Both the position numbers and the translations under genes were made by a program. The notes under the pieces are model-generated. The model worked only from the letters and a program-made list of their open reading frames with translations. It ran no database searches and had not been told where the DNA came from. From assembly GCF_000372725.1 (NCBI RefSeq), contig NW_005202428.1:2023874-2082125 (forward strand): a stretch of DNA of 58,252 nt, read 5' to 3'. Below are positions 41,432 to 50,495 of the stretch, piece by piece. Position 1 is the first letter of the stretch. The number at the start of each line of letters is the position of its first letter. The DNA comes from Emiliania huxleyi CCMP1516 (lineage: Eukaryota > Haptophyta > Isochrysidales > Noelaerhabdaceae).

Positions 41432-44400
41432 ATGTACGTGAGCGCGGAGCCTGAGTGGACACCCAGTGTTTCCCTCTCTCCCTGTGGAGTAATCTGTGAA
41501 AGTGGCGGGAGAGGCGCCATCCCAGCAATTCTGTGTGCGGCCGAAGAAAAAAATCTCCGGGCTCTGTCCGCGCTGACTCGGGGCCGTCGCGAGGTCCGCA
41601 TGGAAGTGCCTACACGCGGCATGGGCGGCCCGGCACGGCCGGCACATCCGGCGCGTCCAGCGCACGGCTCCGCGCCTCTTGCCGCCGCCGCCGAGGACGA
41701 CGCGGCGACAAGCTCCAAGGGAAGCAGCAGCCCCAACGACGCCCTCCGCCCGACCGCCGTGCCACCCTCGTGGGACGACTCGGCGGTGGCGGGAAGCACG
41801 GCGGCGGCGGGCAGTGCGAGCGCGCGGCGGACACCGTCCTCGACGCCTCAACTTCAGTGGCCGCGCGAAGGCGCCGTCGGCTATGAGGGCGAGGGCGTGA
41901 CGCGCGGCGGCGCGAGCGACGGCCCGCCACGGCTGCTCGGCGGCCAGGCGGCGGGAGAGGCACTCGACGGCGGGCTCTGCTCCGAGCCGCGGCGCGACCT
42001 TCTCGAGCAGCGCCCGCCGCCGGGAGAGGGAATGGCTGACTCCGAGACGCGGCGCACAGCCATCTGCGCTGAGCTGCGGCGCGTGATGGCGGAGAGCGAG
42101 AATGCGACGCTGACCAAGGGAGAGGGCGCCGTCACATACCGCCTCCCCTTCACGGGCAGCTCGGAGCGGCTGAACCAGCTGCTCGTCAACCTCATGCTCT
42201 CGTTTACGACCTGCAGTCCCGCCGCCTTTGAGCCGTACATCAAGTCGCCCCTGGGCTCGGAGGCCCGCGCCGCGGCCGTGCGCGTGGGGGCCCTCGTGCA
42301 GGGCGCGGCCTTTCTCGGCGCGCGGCCCTCCGCCCCGCCCGACGCCCGCGCCATGGATCCGTTTTGCTCTCTGACGGCGCGAGCGGCGCGCGCGCGCGTG
42401 TCGCAGGAGGGGCCGACGGCTCGAGCGGAGGGGCGGGCGAGAGGGACCGACCGATGCGGAGCTCTGGCGCGTACAACGTGATCCGGATGCTAGCCTTCCA
42501 GAACCCGGCCTTCTTTCGCCTGGGTGCGGGGAGCGGCGCCGTCTGCTCGTCGGAGTCGAAGCTCTGGCTCACGTTCGAGTACGGATGGGAGGCGGGCTGG
42601 CCAAAGGAGCGGAAGCGCCTCTCACCAAACGCGGCCGACAAGAAGAGCCTGCTCGTGTGCCTGCAGCGCATCCTGAGCAACGCCGACTCGCTCGCCGGCG
42701 CCACATCGGACTCGCCGCTCGCCCTCCTCCAGACGCGCCGGCTGATGCCCGCCGGTGTGCGCCCCCGAACGCGCCGTGGGGCCGCGCGCGTGTCTGAGCG
42801 CATCATGTGCTCCCTCGCCTCTCTTGGCACAGGCGCCGTCGGGCCCGCAACCACGCCCGACGACCTGGCTCGCGCGACGTGCGCGTCCGAGCTTGCGCCC
42901 CTGCTGTGCCGCGTCCCGCCGGGGACGCAGTTCGCGACGCGTGGCGCGGTCAGGGCGGCGCTCGCACGCATTGCCAGGCCGGGGCTCGCGCAGCTGCGGC
43001 CGCTGCTGGAGGTGCCGCTCTACTTCAGCGAGCTCGCGCTCGAGGCGTGCGTCTTGCCGAGGCTGCTCAGCGAGGTGGAGGGGCTGACGAGCGGCGAGTG
43101 CGGCGAGGCCCTGGCCCACATCGCGGTCGGCGGCGGGGTCTGGACCGTAGACATCCCGACACTTTAGAGAGAGACGCACACGCACCCCCCCACACACACG
43201 CCCACGCCCACGCCCACTCGCCCCGGGCCGCACCCTCCCCGTCCTTCCAACCCGCACCCCACCGCGCCCACGCGCAGACGGGCGACGGCTCGCCTGGCGA
43301 GGCCACCGCCCCGCCGCAGCCCGAGGCCGCACGGCCCCTCGTCGCCGCCATCCTCGACCTGGCGGGCGCGTGCCGCAGCGCCGTCACGGCGATCGCCGAC
43401 ACGCGCAGGAACGCCGCGGCGGTCACGTGCGGCACGGCGGTGGGGCTCTGCCGCGTCGCGCTGCTGCGCCGCGCGCGAGCCGGCCTGTCTGGTGCGTCGG
43501 CGGGGGCGGAGGAGGAGGGGGAGGCGGAGGAGGAGGAGGGGGAGGAGGAGGAGGGGGAGGAGGGGGAGGGGGAGGGGGGGCCGTGCAAGCGGCAGGCGCT
43601 GTCCTTCCAGCCGAGCCCGGCGGAGTCGTCGGAGCACGTCGCTCGGCTCGACGCAGCACCGTCGCATCCGGCCCGGGCGCCGTCGCCCGGCGGGGAGGGG
43701 CGGGGAGGCGCGGCCGAGGAGCAGGAGCAGGGGCGGGCGGGCGGGGCGGGGTCGGGCGAGGGGCAGCTGGACTTCTCCGACTTCGCCTTCCAGCCGAGGC
43801 AGGCGGCGTCGCCACAGCACGTCGCTCGGCTCGTCGCAGCGCCGCCGACACCGGCCCGGGCGCCGTCGCCCGGCGGAGAGGGGCGGGGAGGCGCGGCCGA
43901 GGAGCAGGAGCAGAGGCGGGCGGGCGGGGCGGGGTCGGGCGAGGGGCAGCTGGACTTCTCCGACTTCACCTTCCAGCCGAGGCAGGCGGCGTCGCCAGAG
44001 CACGTCGCTCGGCTCGTCGCAGCGCCGCCGACACTGGCCCGGGCGCCGCCGCCCGGCGGGGAGGGGCGGCGAGGCGAGGCCGAGGAGCCAGAGCAGCGGC
44101 GGGCGGGCGGGGCGGGGTCGGGCGAGGGGCAGCAGCCGCGCGCGCGGCTGGACTTCTCCGACTTCACCTTCCAGCCGAGGCAGGCGGCGTCGCCACAGCA
44201 CGTCGCTCGGCTCGTCGCAGCGCCGCCGACACCGGCCCGGGCGCCGTCGCCCGGCGGAGAGGGGCGGCGAGGCGAGGCCGAGGAGCCAGAGCAGCGGCGG
44301 GCGGGCGGGGCGGGGTCGGGCGAGGGGCAGCAGCAGCGCAAGCGGAACGTGATCGCCGAGTTTGCGTACCAGTCGAGCCAGGCGCCGCCGCGGGGGGCCG

Positions 44401-45378
44401 TCCCTCGGCTAGGCGCGGTGCCGCCGGGCCGGGTGCAGGCGTCGGGCGGGGAGGGGCGGCGGCCGGCAGTAGAGGCGGAGGGGAGGCCGGCTGGCACGCC
44501 GGGCGTCGAGGATATTCCCGGCGCGTTTGGCGGCGCCTCGACGCCCTCGCCGCTCCTCGGCGAAGAGCCCACACCTGCGGGCGGAGGGGCGCGCACGTTC
44601 GGGCGCTGGGGCGTCCGGGAGCACGGCCCGGTGCGCCCGCGGGCGACGGCGGTGCCGGGCGGGGCGGAGGGGCGGCCGGCTGGCGCGGCGGTGCGGGGCG
44701 GGCGTGGCCGCGGGCGGGACCGTGCGGCGGGCGGCGGTGGGCGGGGGCGCGACGGGGGCGGGGGCGGTCTGAAGCGGAAGGGGCCGCGCCGGCGGCGGAG
44801 CCCGCTCGTGGCAGGCGAGGCGGCGCCAGCACACAGACAGAGACGCTCTCTCGGAAGCACACAGATGTCTCAAACACCGCCACTCCTCCCGTTCCCCCAC
44901 CCCGCCCGACTGCTCGCACGGGGCACCGCCCGATACACCGACGGGGCCGATCCGCCCGCCCCGCGCAGGCGTCGACGTCGACGCCCCCCTCACGCCCGAG
45001 CGGGCCGGCTGGTGGGCCTGCGCCATCGCGGCCGCCGAGGCCGTGCTTGCCGCGGATGAGGAGCGCTTGCGCATCGCCGAGGCTGTCGAGGAGCGGGCGG
45101 CGTCAGCGAGCGCGAGGGCGGCGGAGGGGCTCGCGGTTGCGGACGCGAAAGCGAGGCGGGACGCGGCGAAGAACGAGCGCGACTTTTTTGAGCAGATGCT
45201 CCGGCTGTGCGGCGGGAGGCGGGAGGCGGGCGGCGCCGAGGCGATGGAGGTGGACGACGCGCTGGCCCAGCTCGCGGCGAGCGGGGAGGGGGCGGAGGGC
45301 GCGGGCGGCGAGGCGGGAGGAGGAGGAGGAGGCGAGCCTGGCGGCGGGCGGCGGCGGGAGGCGAGCGTGGTGGGATGA
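41432..45378 (+). CDS. Large unknown protein A with acidic and tandem-repeat regions
   Basis: Four exons (41432-42360, 42462-43146, 43278-44814, 44969-45378) join in frame to about 1186 residues. Not recognised. The N-terminal 200 residues are disordered (Ala/Pro/Ser). A more structured region follows: RRTAICAELRRVMAESENAT, YRLPFTGSSERLNQLLVNLM, LSFTTCSPAAFEPYIKSPLG, NVIRMLAFQNPAFFRLGAGS, KLWLTFEYGWEAGWPKERKR and VPLYFSELALEACVLPRLLS. Exon 3 has a Glu/Gly acidic run (43500-43575), five repeats of about 60 residues, and a Gly/Arg RGG-like basic stretch. Exon 4 is a helical segment (EERLRIAEAVEERAASASAR) with an acidic tail. The intron at 44815-44968 is GC-AG with GCAGGCG repeats; the first two introns (GT-AG) are less certain. 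The start could instead be the ATG at about 41600. It may continue into the next gene. Confidence 0.55.
43600..44460 (+). repeat. Five coding tandem repeats of about 180 bp in protein A
   Basis: Units begin near 43600, 43768, 43948, 44148 and 44344. Three of them share LDFSDFTFQPRQAASPQHVA (or nearly so), ARLVAAPPTPARAPSPGGEG and RRAGGAGSGEGQ. They are nearly identical at the DNA level, including silent positions. The first and last units are diverged. Confidence 0.9.
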
Positions 45379-45507
45379 GCGTGACAGGATTGCGTCATCT
45401 AGGTGGGAGCGTGACGCGATTGCGGCGGTGATAACGTGACACGTCTCTGACTGCGGCGGCGTCGATCTAGGTGGCGGGCCGAGGCGAGGAGACGAGAGGG
45501 CGCGGCA

Positions 45508-47739
45508 GTGCGAGAGCTAGATGGGAGTGTCACTGTAGGCGTCACCGAGGAGACGCTCGCGAGGCGCGCCCTCGAGGCGCCCACGCCAGCCGGCCAGCTG
45601 GCGGCGCTCGCGACGCCCGACGTGCGGCGGCATGCGCCTCTCGACCACCGTCGGGTCCTTGAATCTGCTCGTGGCGCGCTCATCGCCGCCTCGGCGGGGG
45701 CGATGTGCGACGCGGCGGTGGCGCTGCTCCTGCTGAGAGGCGGTGCGGCGGAGGATGCCGCCGTCGCTGCGGGGATGCGGCGTGAGGCCGCCGCCGGGCT
45801 GGCGGCCCTCCTCGCGCTCGATGTCGACGCGCTCGGCGACGGCGGTGACCTGCGCGGGCGCGTCGAGGGCGAGCTCGAGCGGCGCGATGGTGTGTGGAGG
45901 CGGGCGTGCGAGCTGCACCTGCGAGAGCCGCTCAGGGTGGCGCGCAGCCTGAGCAAGCGAGAGGCTCGCGATTTGCTAGCGGCGGGGCTCGACGCCGCGG
46001 CGGCTGGGGCTGTCTCGGACGCTGCAGCTGCGGTGGCAGCCTCTATGCGCGCGCTCGACCCCGGCACACGCATCTCGCGCGCCCTCCGTGAGGCGCTCTG
46101 GGATGCAGTTCGAGTAGCAGGGCCGCCGCCCCCCGCGGCAGCCGAGGGCTGGTCCGACGTCGATGTCGAGGACAGCGTGCGCGCGGCCGTCAATCAGCCC
46201 GCGGCCGCGCTGCACGCGGCCGTGCTCGAGCAGCTCGCGCCGCACGGGCCGCCGGGGAAGGGCCTCAGCCTGTTGCACGAGAACCTTCTCCGCCTCGGCG
46301 CGATGGAGGCGAGTCAGACGGCCATCGAGCGCTGGAAGGAGTACGGAGGGATCGAGCGGGTGTTCGCGACCAGCGATTACCTGCGGCGCTTCCAGGGCAA
46401 CGCCGGGGGGAATGAGGCGCTGCGCCTCTTCTGTTACGGAGGGGAGGAGTGGGCGACGGTGCTGCGCCGCGCCGGCGTGTGCGTCGGCAGCCGCGACTCC
46501 CTCGACTTGTCGCCCGCCGAAGCCTTCGAGCATGTACAGCTCGCGCTCCTTTTCTCCCACGGCAACCATGCCGCCGTCGGATGGGCCGAGAGGACGTTCC
46601 ACGACGAGCAGCGCCACCTCATGCGCGGGACGGGTCTCGGGCGTGGGGCGATGGGCGCCGGGTTCTCGCGCACCGGCAACTACTCGCATGGCCGCCTCAC
46701 CCGCGAGCTGCGGGGCTGCTGCTCCGCCGCGCACGCGCTGGTGCTGGCCCGCGCGCGGGGCGCGCCGCTGCCGTCCGTCGAAGAGGCCGAGGCCCGCCTC
46801 TCCGCGGAGAGCACTGCCGACGACGCCGCCCGCTGGATGGCGGCCGGCGGCGCCTCGCTGCTGTGCTCCGAGGAGGGAGTTAGGATGTTGCGCAGCTCGC
46901 TCCTCGACTCCCTTCCCCCCGTCGTCGATGAGCCGCCTGCGAGGCGGTGGCTCTGCGACGTGATGGAGCCGAGATTGCGCTACAAGTCCGACTACTACAA
47001 CGCGCTGATCTCGGTGTCCAACGCCTCGCGCAGCGCGCAGCCGACGGGCGTTGTCGGCGCCGCCCGCATCTCCTTCTCCTCTCTCACGGCACTCGGCTAC
47101 CACGTCGCGCCTCAGTGCGTCGCGTCGCACTACGCCGCGCGCGTCGCCATCCTCTCGCCGGGCCGCACGGGCACAATCTCCGTGCTCTCTGCGCTCTATG
47201 GGCGAGATGAGTGGGTCGTCGCGCCATTCGACGCGCCGGAGCGGATGCACGGGTCGGAAGTGCCCGCGGACTGGTCCGCCGTCGTGTTGCTCACGCCGCC
47301 GCTGCAGCGCGCTCGCAGCGCCCTGACCAAATTGTGGTCGGTGAGGGCGAAGCTGAGTTGGGCGTGGATGGTCGAGGCGCTCGGCGGCGCGGCCTCCTTT
47401 GTCTCGCCTGCTGCACTGCTCGACGCGCTGGTGCGACACAAGGCTGAGGCAGGCACGTGGGCGTTGCTGCGGCCGCAGCAGCATTACCTGGACGCGGCGC
47501 GCCGGCACGCGCGGCGCGTGCGCACCGTGGTGCTGCGCCGCGAGCACGGCGCCGACTTTGGCGGCGACCTCCAGCAGGCGCTCCTCCAGCTTGGCGTCGA
47601 GGGGCTCGAGCATGGCACCTTTGCCCGGAAGCACGCGAGTGAGCAGAGCGCAAAGAGCGATGTGAGCGATGTCCGTGACGCTGACTTCGATCAGTTCCTG
47701 GCGGTGTACTGGCCTGAAGACGAATGCTTGTGTATGTGA
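45508..47739 (+). CDS. Large unknown protein B
   Basis: One open frame of about 743 residues ending at the TGA at 47737-47739. Not recognised. The first half is Ala-rich helices (RRALEAPTPAGQLAALATPD, ARDLLAAGLDAAAAGAVSDA). The second half has more mixed, folded-looking sequence: LLHENLLRLGAMEASQTAIE, YGGIERVFATSDYLRRFQGN, FSHGNHAAVGWAERTFHDEQ, YKSDYYNALISVSNASRSAQ, ARISFSSLTALGYHVAPQCV, ILSPGRTGTISVLSALYGRD, WSVRAKLSWAWMVEALGGAA and FDQFLAVYWPEDECLCM. The start is unclear: there is no good ATG, and an acceptor-like CTGTAG at about 45533-45538 could begin the exon with VTEETLARRA. Its distance of 130 bp from protein A and the same strand allow a single giant gene. Confidence 0.6.
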   Translation: MRELDGSVTVGVTEETLARRALEAPTPAGQLAALATPDVRRHAPLDHRRVLESARGALIAASAGAMCDAAVALLLLRGGAAEDAAVAAGMRREAAAGLAALLALDVDALGDGGDLRGRVEGELERRDGVWRRACELHLREPLRVARSLSKREARDLLAAGLDAAAAGAVSDAAAAVAASMRALDPGTRISRALREALWDAVRVAGPPPPAAAEGWSDVDVEDSVRAAVNQPAAALHAAVLEQLAPHGPPGKGLSLLHENLLRLGAMEASQTAIERWKEYGGIERVFATSDYLRRFQGNAGGNEALRLFCYGGEEWATVLRRAGVCVGSRDSLDLSPAEAFEHVQLALLFSHGNHAAVGWAERTFHDEQRHLMRGTGLGRGAMGAGFSRTGNYSHGRLTRELRGCCSAAHALVLARARGAPLPSVEEAEARLSAESTADDAARWMAAGGASLLCSEEGVRMLRSSLLDSLPPVVDEPPARRWLCDVMEPRLRYKSDYYNALISVSNASRSAQPTGVVGAARISFSSLTALGYHVAPQCVASHYAARVAILSPGRTGTISVLSALYGRDEWVVAPFDAPERMHGSEVPADWSAVVLLTPPLQRARSALTKLWSVRAKLSWAWMVEALGGAASFVSPAALLDALVRHKAEAGTWALLRPQQHYLDAARRHARRVRTVVLRREHGADFGGDLQQALLQLGVEGLEHGTFARKHASEQSAKSDVSDVRDADFDQFLAVYWPEDECLCM

Positions 47740-48670
47740 TTTGAGTGTGAGTAGGGAGGCATGTGTACAGGCAAAAGTGTGTCTCCTTGGTGCACAAAGG
47801 ATAGCCAAGCCCCAAGCGGCCCGGTGAGAGAGTTAGAGCGGAGTGAGTCCTGCAACAGGGCGTGTGGAAGAGGAGTCGACAGTGCAAGGTCGTGAGCCGA
47901 CAATACGAGGGCGTGAGACGCGCATCATGCAGTTATTGAGCTTCAACAGCCACTGAGAGGTCCCCTTGACACACGCCGAGCGACTCGCCCAAGACTCTCG
48001 CAGCCGTCGAGCACTGGCGTGTAAGCCACGGCCAGTGCTCAACGTGGACCTACCAGCGAGGAGTGGTGCGATAGTGATAGGCGCTGGGATCTCAGCAGCA
48101 GGTGGTGGAGATTGGCGGCCAGGCGCGATCGCCGATGGTTGCGTCTCGTGCACGGAGGCGAGGTGAGGCGAGCGGAGAAGCGAGTGGAGGCGAGCGGAGA
48201 AGCGAGTGGAGGCGAGCGGAGAGGCGATGGAGGCGAGCGGAGATCGAGGGCTGAAGTAGCGGTTGCGAACAACGGGCTGTGAGCACCCGAGGGAGGTTGC
48301 GCCTGCGCTTGGTCCCGTGTCCCAGAGAACGCGTCCGACAGACCTTTCGAGGAAAAGGCTGAAAGAAAAGAAAAGCCAGGCCAAGGACTCCTTTTTAGAG
48401 GACGCGCGCCGCATCCGACACATGCTAATATAGTACCACATGCATCCAAGTCGCAACAGAAGAGGGCGACACACTAACAGTACAGTGGCTAGCAGGCAGT
48501 GGGTGAGGAGGCGGCGCTCCCACTGCCCGCTATGTAGCGCCCGCGACGCCCGCCTGCATTCCCACGAACCCTGCTCGCAGACTGTACGGGTGGACACGCA
48601 ATGTCCACCGACCAAGGATGGCCCCGCGCACGCGCACCGGCACCGATCCCCCCCCCCCCCCCCCACGCCA
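47740..48670. other. Intergenic between convergent genes, with repeats
   Basis: Contains the repeat at 48027-48079 and, at about 48165-48245, four units of GCGAGCGGAGAAGCGAGTGG-type sequence. The last 30 bp hold a C run at 48650-48664. No gene was seen. Confidence 0.5.
48027..48079 (+). repeat. Dispersed repeat shared with 40627-40677
   Basis: See the partner entry; same orientation, with a short deletion in the middle. Confidence 0.7.
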
Positions 48671-49957
48671 TCAAAGAGCCATAACCTGGCTCTTTGTCAA
48701 CGGCGTCAGACCCAAGCGCAACGCCACAAAGCGCCGGTCGATGTCGGTGGCCGGCGCCGCGTGGCCCAGCAGGCTCGGGTCCCACCGCCGGCAGACGCCG
48801 GCGGCGTACTTGTCCTTGCCGCCGACGGGCCGGCCGACGGCGGCCTCAATCGCGCGCCAAAAGCCGACCTGGTTGGACGTCTTGCTGACGTCCCGCGAGA
48901 TGGAGAGGACGTACTCGAGCGGCTGTGCAACACGGACCGAGACCGCCTCGATCATTTGCACGGCGCAGCGCACCTTGGCGTTGTTCGGGTTGTGGTTCGC
49001 CTGCATTTGGGCCAGTGGAATTACAGAGAGGGGGCGGGGGTGGAGAGGCGGGGGGCGAGAGGCTGATGGCCTGCACGCGCTGGCCAATGACGACGAGGCG
49101 GTAGCCCTCGCTCGCAAGCGCGGCCAACTTTTGGTAGTACCACTCCTCGAGCGGGGCATCTGAGCAGGAAGAGGAGGGACTCGGTGGGCTACAGAGGCGA
49201 GGGCGAGAGTAGTGGGCGGGCGACGCTCACACTCTTGGTTGGCCGCCACCGCCGTGTTGAGCCAGTTGCGGGTGAAGGCCCCGGGCGCGCTAGCGACGTG
49301 CCGCCTCACCAGAGAGTTGTCGAGGGAGATGAAGAGGATCGGAGCAATCGAAGCATCGTGGGAGCAGATGTACTCGGGGCTGCACAGCAGTCCCCCCTCG
49401 AGCACGCGCTCAAGCTGCGTGCGCGGCTCCTCATCGACGACCACCGCCGGCGCCGGCGCCGGCGCCGGCGCCACCGCCTCCGGCGCCACCGCCACAATCG
49501 TTGAAGCAGCCGCCGCACTGCCACAATCGTTGGCTAGCTCGAGGCGGAGCGACCAGCCGCACCAGCCATCGACCAGCTCGGCCTCGATGCAATCGCGCGC
49601 CGCGCGGGCGTGCACGACGCTGACGAAGATCAGAGGCGCGTCGTCCGCCTCGCCATCCAGCTGGTGCGGCGCGTTGCCCGCGCATGGCTCGACGAGGGTC
49701 CGCTGGTTCTGCTCGAGCCTCGATCCGTTGAGCCAGGTTGTGTTTACCGCCGAGAGATGCGTCGCGTAGACCCTGCCGTCCTCTCGCTCGAGCCGGATGT
49801 GCTGCCTCGAGAGATGCGGGTTGCACGGCGCTCGCACGTCGCCCTCTCGGCCGACAATGACGACGCGCCCGTGGAGAGGGGCCGGGCCCTCGCACTGCTG
49901 CGGGTTGTGGGGCACGAGGGTCCCCCACCGCGGCTCCTCGCGCTCTCGCTTGGCCAT
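48671..49957 (-). CDS. FHA domain plus PNKP-like phosphatase domain, probably inactive
   Basis: Three exons (49957-49231, 49159-49071, 49000-48671) join in frame to 381 residues. Residues about 15-110 form an FHA phosphopeptide-binding domain: VVIVGREGDVRAPCNPHLSR, QHIRLEREDG and VNTTWLNGSRL (GR, SRxH and NG landmarks). The second part matches the polynucleotide 3'-phosphatase domain of PNKP: PILFISLDNSLVRRHVA, EEWYYQKLAALASEGYRLVV and IGQ, then IEAVSVRVAQPLEYVLSISR, VGFWRAIEAAVGRP and DIDRRFVALRLGLTPLTKSQ. In active enzymes the first block is FDLDGT. Here it is ISLDNS, so the nucleophile Asp is Ser, and the second-Asp block is also changed. No kinase P-loop domain follows. Introns: 49230-49160 GT-AG, 49070-49001 GC-AG with TGCAGGC repeats. 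Likely a nuclear adaptor rather than an enzyme. Confidence 0.65.
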   Translation of the reverse strand: MAKREREEPRWGTLVPHNPQQCEGPAPLHGRVVIVGREGDVRAPCNPHLSRQHIRLEREDGRVYATHLSAVNTTWLNGSRLEQNQRTLVEPCAGNAPHQLDGEADDAPLIFVSVVHARAARDCIEAELVDGWCGWSLRLELANDCGSAAAASTIVAVAPEAVAPAPAPAPAVVVDEEPRTQLERVLEGGLLCSPEYICSHDASIAPILFISLDNSLVRRHVASAPGAFTRNWLNTAVAANQECERRPPTTLALASVAHRVPPLPAQMPRSRSGTTKSWPRLRARATASSSLASACRPSASRPPPLHPRPLSVIPLAQMQANHNPNNAKVRCAVQMIEAVSVRVAQPLEYVLSISRDVSKTSNQVGFWRAIEAAVGRPVGGKDKYAAGVCRRWDPSLLGHAAPATDIDRRFVALRLGLTPLTKSQVMAL

Positions 49958-50060
49958 CGGCTGGAGCGGTTCTCGGCTGGAGCGATTGAGGCTGACACTG
50001 GAGCGGTTGAGGCTGACAGAGCCCAGAGAGCGGAGTGGCTGCTTGGCGCCCGATGCACAG

Positions 50061-50159
50061 AAATTTTCTTTTTCGGTGTTGTACCTGTGAGTGTGCCAGT
50101 GCGCGCCAGTCCCGTGCCCAGTGTCGTGCGAGGGAGTCTGTTGTAAAATTCTTTTCGGT
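50061..50159 (+). mobile_element. Short inserted element, copy B
   Basis: The core contains GTGCCAGTGCGCGCCAGTCC, CGTGCCCAGTGTCGTGCGAG and GGAGTCTGTTGTAA. The flanks are imperfect direct repeats that share ATT-TTCTTTT-CGGT (50061-50077, 50145-50159). It lies about 100 bp upstream of the FHA gene, in opposite orientation. Confidence 0.6.
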
Positions 50160-50388
50160 TCTCGTTGCGATATCGTTCCCCGGTGGGTAGCGAGGATTGG
50201 TGTTACGCGATACACAGCCAGCCAGCTTCAACGTCTACCAACCAGACGTCGTCCTCTCCCACACCCTGAGGCGAAGAAGAATCCCCGCTCGGCGCATTCA
50301 CTGTGCTCCCGTTCCTGGCGGGGAAGGGCGAGGGTTTCCTATTAACTTCTATTTTTTCTGAGCGACCACGAGTTTGCAGGATGGCGGC

Positions 50389-50495
50389 CGGTTCAAGCGA
50401 GCCGCCCCGGTTTCTACGCCCATTTGCATGCGCAATAGCCAATTGAAGCTGCGGCAATTGGGCCGACCGTGCTCTTGGGGCCGCATTCTCGACTG
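50389..50495 (+). repeat. Dispersed repeat with ATTTGCAT octamer, copy 1
   Basis: Shares GTTCAAG, GCCGCCCCGG, ACGCCCATTTGCATGCGCA and CTTGGGGCCGC with 52323-52415, in the same orientation and order. Confidence 0.75.

Noticed and set aside
40850..41851. 333-residue - strand open frame
   Set aside because: Arg/Ala-rich, no recognisable motif, and it overlaps the better supported start of protein A.
43067..44860. 597-residue open frame on the - strand opposite protein A, and similar long frames in other phases
   Set aside because: A by-product of GC-rich third positions and tandem repeats; the Pro/Ser/Arg-rich products have no recognisable domain and contradict the spliced + strand model.
8671..48200. 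Operon-like or bacterial gene clusters
   Set aside because: Genes alternate strands, have introns and belong to unrelated eukaryotic pathways.
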